Source: Acidimicrobiales bacterium
GTDB taxonomy: Bacteria > Actinomycetota > Acidimicrobiia > Acidimicrobiales > Poriferisodalaceae
Length of the DNA: 64,000 nucleotides
Direction: 5' to 3'
Assembly: GCA_009843525.1 (NCBI GenBank)
Contig: VYDH01000036.1
Span: forward strand, 62,001 to 126,000
Position 1 is the first letter of the stretch. Every line of letters begins with the position of its first letter. Shown here in pieces: positions 63,539 to 64,000 of the stretch. The translations under genes were made by a program, and so were the position numbers. Below the pieces are notes generated by a model. That model was not told the origin of the DNA. It worked only from the letters and a program-made list of their open reading frames with translations, and searched no databases.

Positions 63539-64000
63539 ATGACGAACGGCGCTGCGGCTTCGGACATTCTCGGTTATGACGTTCCTGCGGTGGAAGCGTG
63601 GATCGACGCCAACGTCGACGGACTCGAGCCGCCGTTCGAATGGAGCCAGCTCGAGGGCGGCCACAGCAATCTGACCTACAAGCTGACAACCGCCGACGGC
63701 ATCACCGCCGTGGTGCGCCGCCCGCCGATGGGGGAGCTGCTGCCCAAGGCACACGACATGGGCCGCGAGTTCACGATCATCAGCGGTCTCGGGTCCACCG
63801 ACGTGCCGGTGGCCAAGGCCTACGGCTACTGCGAGAGTCCTGACGTGACTGGGGCGCACTTCTACGTGATGAGCTACGTGGAGGGCAAGCCGCTCTTCGA
63901 ATCCGCCGATGCCCGCGAGCACCTCACCGCCGAGGGCCGGGCACACGTGGGCATATCGTTCATGGACGTGCTCTCGGCGCTGCACTCGGTGGATCCCGAC
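63539..64000 (+). CDS. Aminoglycoside-phosphotransferase-fold (ACAD10/11-like) protein, 3' end missing
   Basis: The first 154 residues of a kinase-like phosphotransferase that runs off the right edge. LEGGHSNLTYKLTTADG is the nucleotide-binding loop of the family, VVRRPPMG carries the ATP-contacting strand, and AHFYVMSYVEGKPLF the hinge. It is closest to the acyl-CoA dehydrogenase 10/11 N-terminal type of phosphotransferases common in actinobacteria and thought to phosphorylate hydroxyacyl compounds. GGGAGG lies five bases before the ATG. The catalytic HGD loop lies outside the window. Confidence 0.9.
   Translation, partial: MTNGAAASDILGYDVPAVEAWIDANVDGLEPPFEWSQLEGGHSNLTYKLTTADGITAVVRRPPMGELLPKAHDMGREFTIISGLGSTDVPVAKAYGYCESPDVTGAHFYVMSYVEGKPLFESADAREHLTAEGRAHVGISFMDVLSALHSVDPD

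Overview
The window is a GC-rich, densely packed bacterial chromosome segment carrying about 52 protein genes on both strands. I see no rRNA, tRNA, CRISPR array, transposase or phage gene. The gene set points to an actinobacterium. It has bifunctional FbiC for coenzyme F420, a small F420/deazaflavin-dependent (Ddn-type) oxidoreductase, a homologue of mycothiol-dependent Rv2466c, monomeric NADP-isocitrate dehydrogenase, and many TANNNT -10 boxes 6-10 bases from start codons, as in leaderless actinobacterial genes. An aerobic heterotroph of the Acidimicrobiia type would fit, but that is inference; no phylogenetic marker gene is present.

Layout. 1-10.3 kb: end of a GlcF-like Fe-S protein gene, a thioredoxin/CcdA-like pair, an HxlR regulator coupled to fbiC, then transaldolase, transketolase, a FIST protein and an unknown protein in one minus-strand run. 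10.3-24.2 kb: Ddn-like protein, ArgE-like/ArgG divergent pair, isocitrate dehydrogenase, a tricarballylate-dehydrogenase-like flavoprotein divergent from an Ldh2-type dehydrogenase, a TauD dioxygenase, a frameshifted FadB-type beta-oxidation protein, IlvE with an HD-domain protein, and a MOSC protein. 24.2-34.1 kb: fused HyuA-HyuB hydantoinase/oxoprolinase, lumazine synthase, quinone-oxidoreductase-like protein, amidohydrolase, two alpha/beta hydrolases, and an SDR.

34.1-39.5 kb: a glycine-betaine/proline-type ABC importer in the order ATPase, very large permease, lipoprotein. 39.6-43.8 kb: a cytoplasmic molybdopterin oxidoreductase with a fused ferredoxin-NrfD membrane subunit, resembling polysulfide reductase/SoeABC systems. 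43.8-51.0 kb: a DsbA-fold protein, two hydrolases, and an aerobic benzoyl-CoA (box) cluster: benzoate-CoA ligase divergent from BoxC-BoxB-hydrolase. 51.0-64.0 kb: esterase fusion, enoyl-CoA hydratase and a methyltransferase that seems to start with CTG, acyl-CoA synthetase, epoxide hydrolase, a tandem-domain family III CoA transferase, polysaccharide deacetylase, HisC, an aromatic amino acid decarboxylase, and the start of an APH-type phosphotransferase.

Taken together the segment looks like ordinary chromosome of a metabolically broad aerobe: fatty-acid and aromatic-acid degradation through CoA thioesters, organic-acid oxidation, osmolyte uptake, a quinone-linked molybdoenzyme, and several single biosynthetic genes (arginine, histidine, branched-chain amino acids, riboflavin, F420). 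The most unusual points are the box cluster without its reductase, the permease with a roughly 450-residue extra membrane half, the HxlR-fbiC coupling, the CTG start, the fadB frameshift and the repeated leaderless promoter layout.
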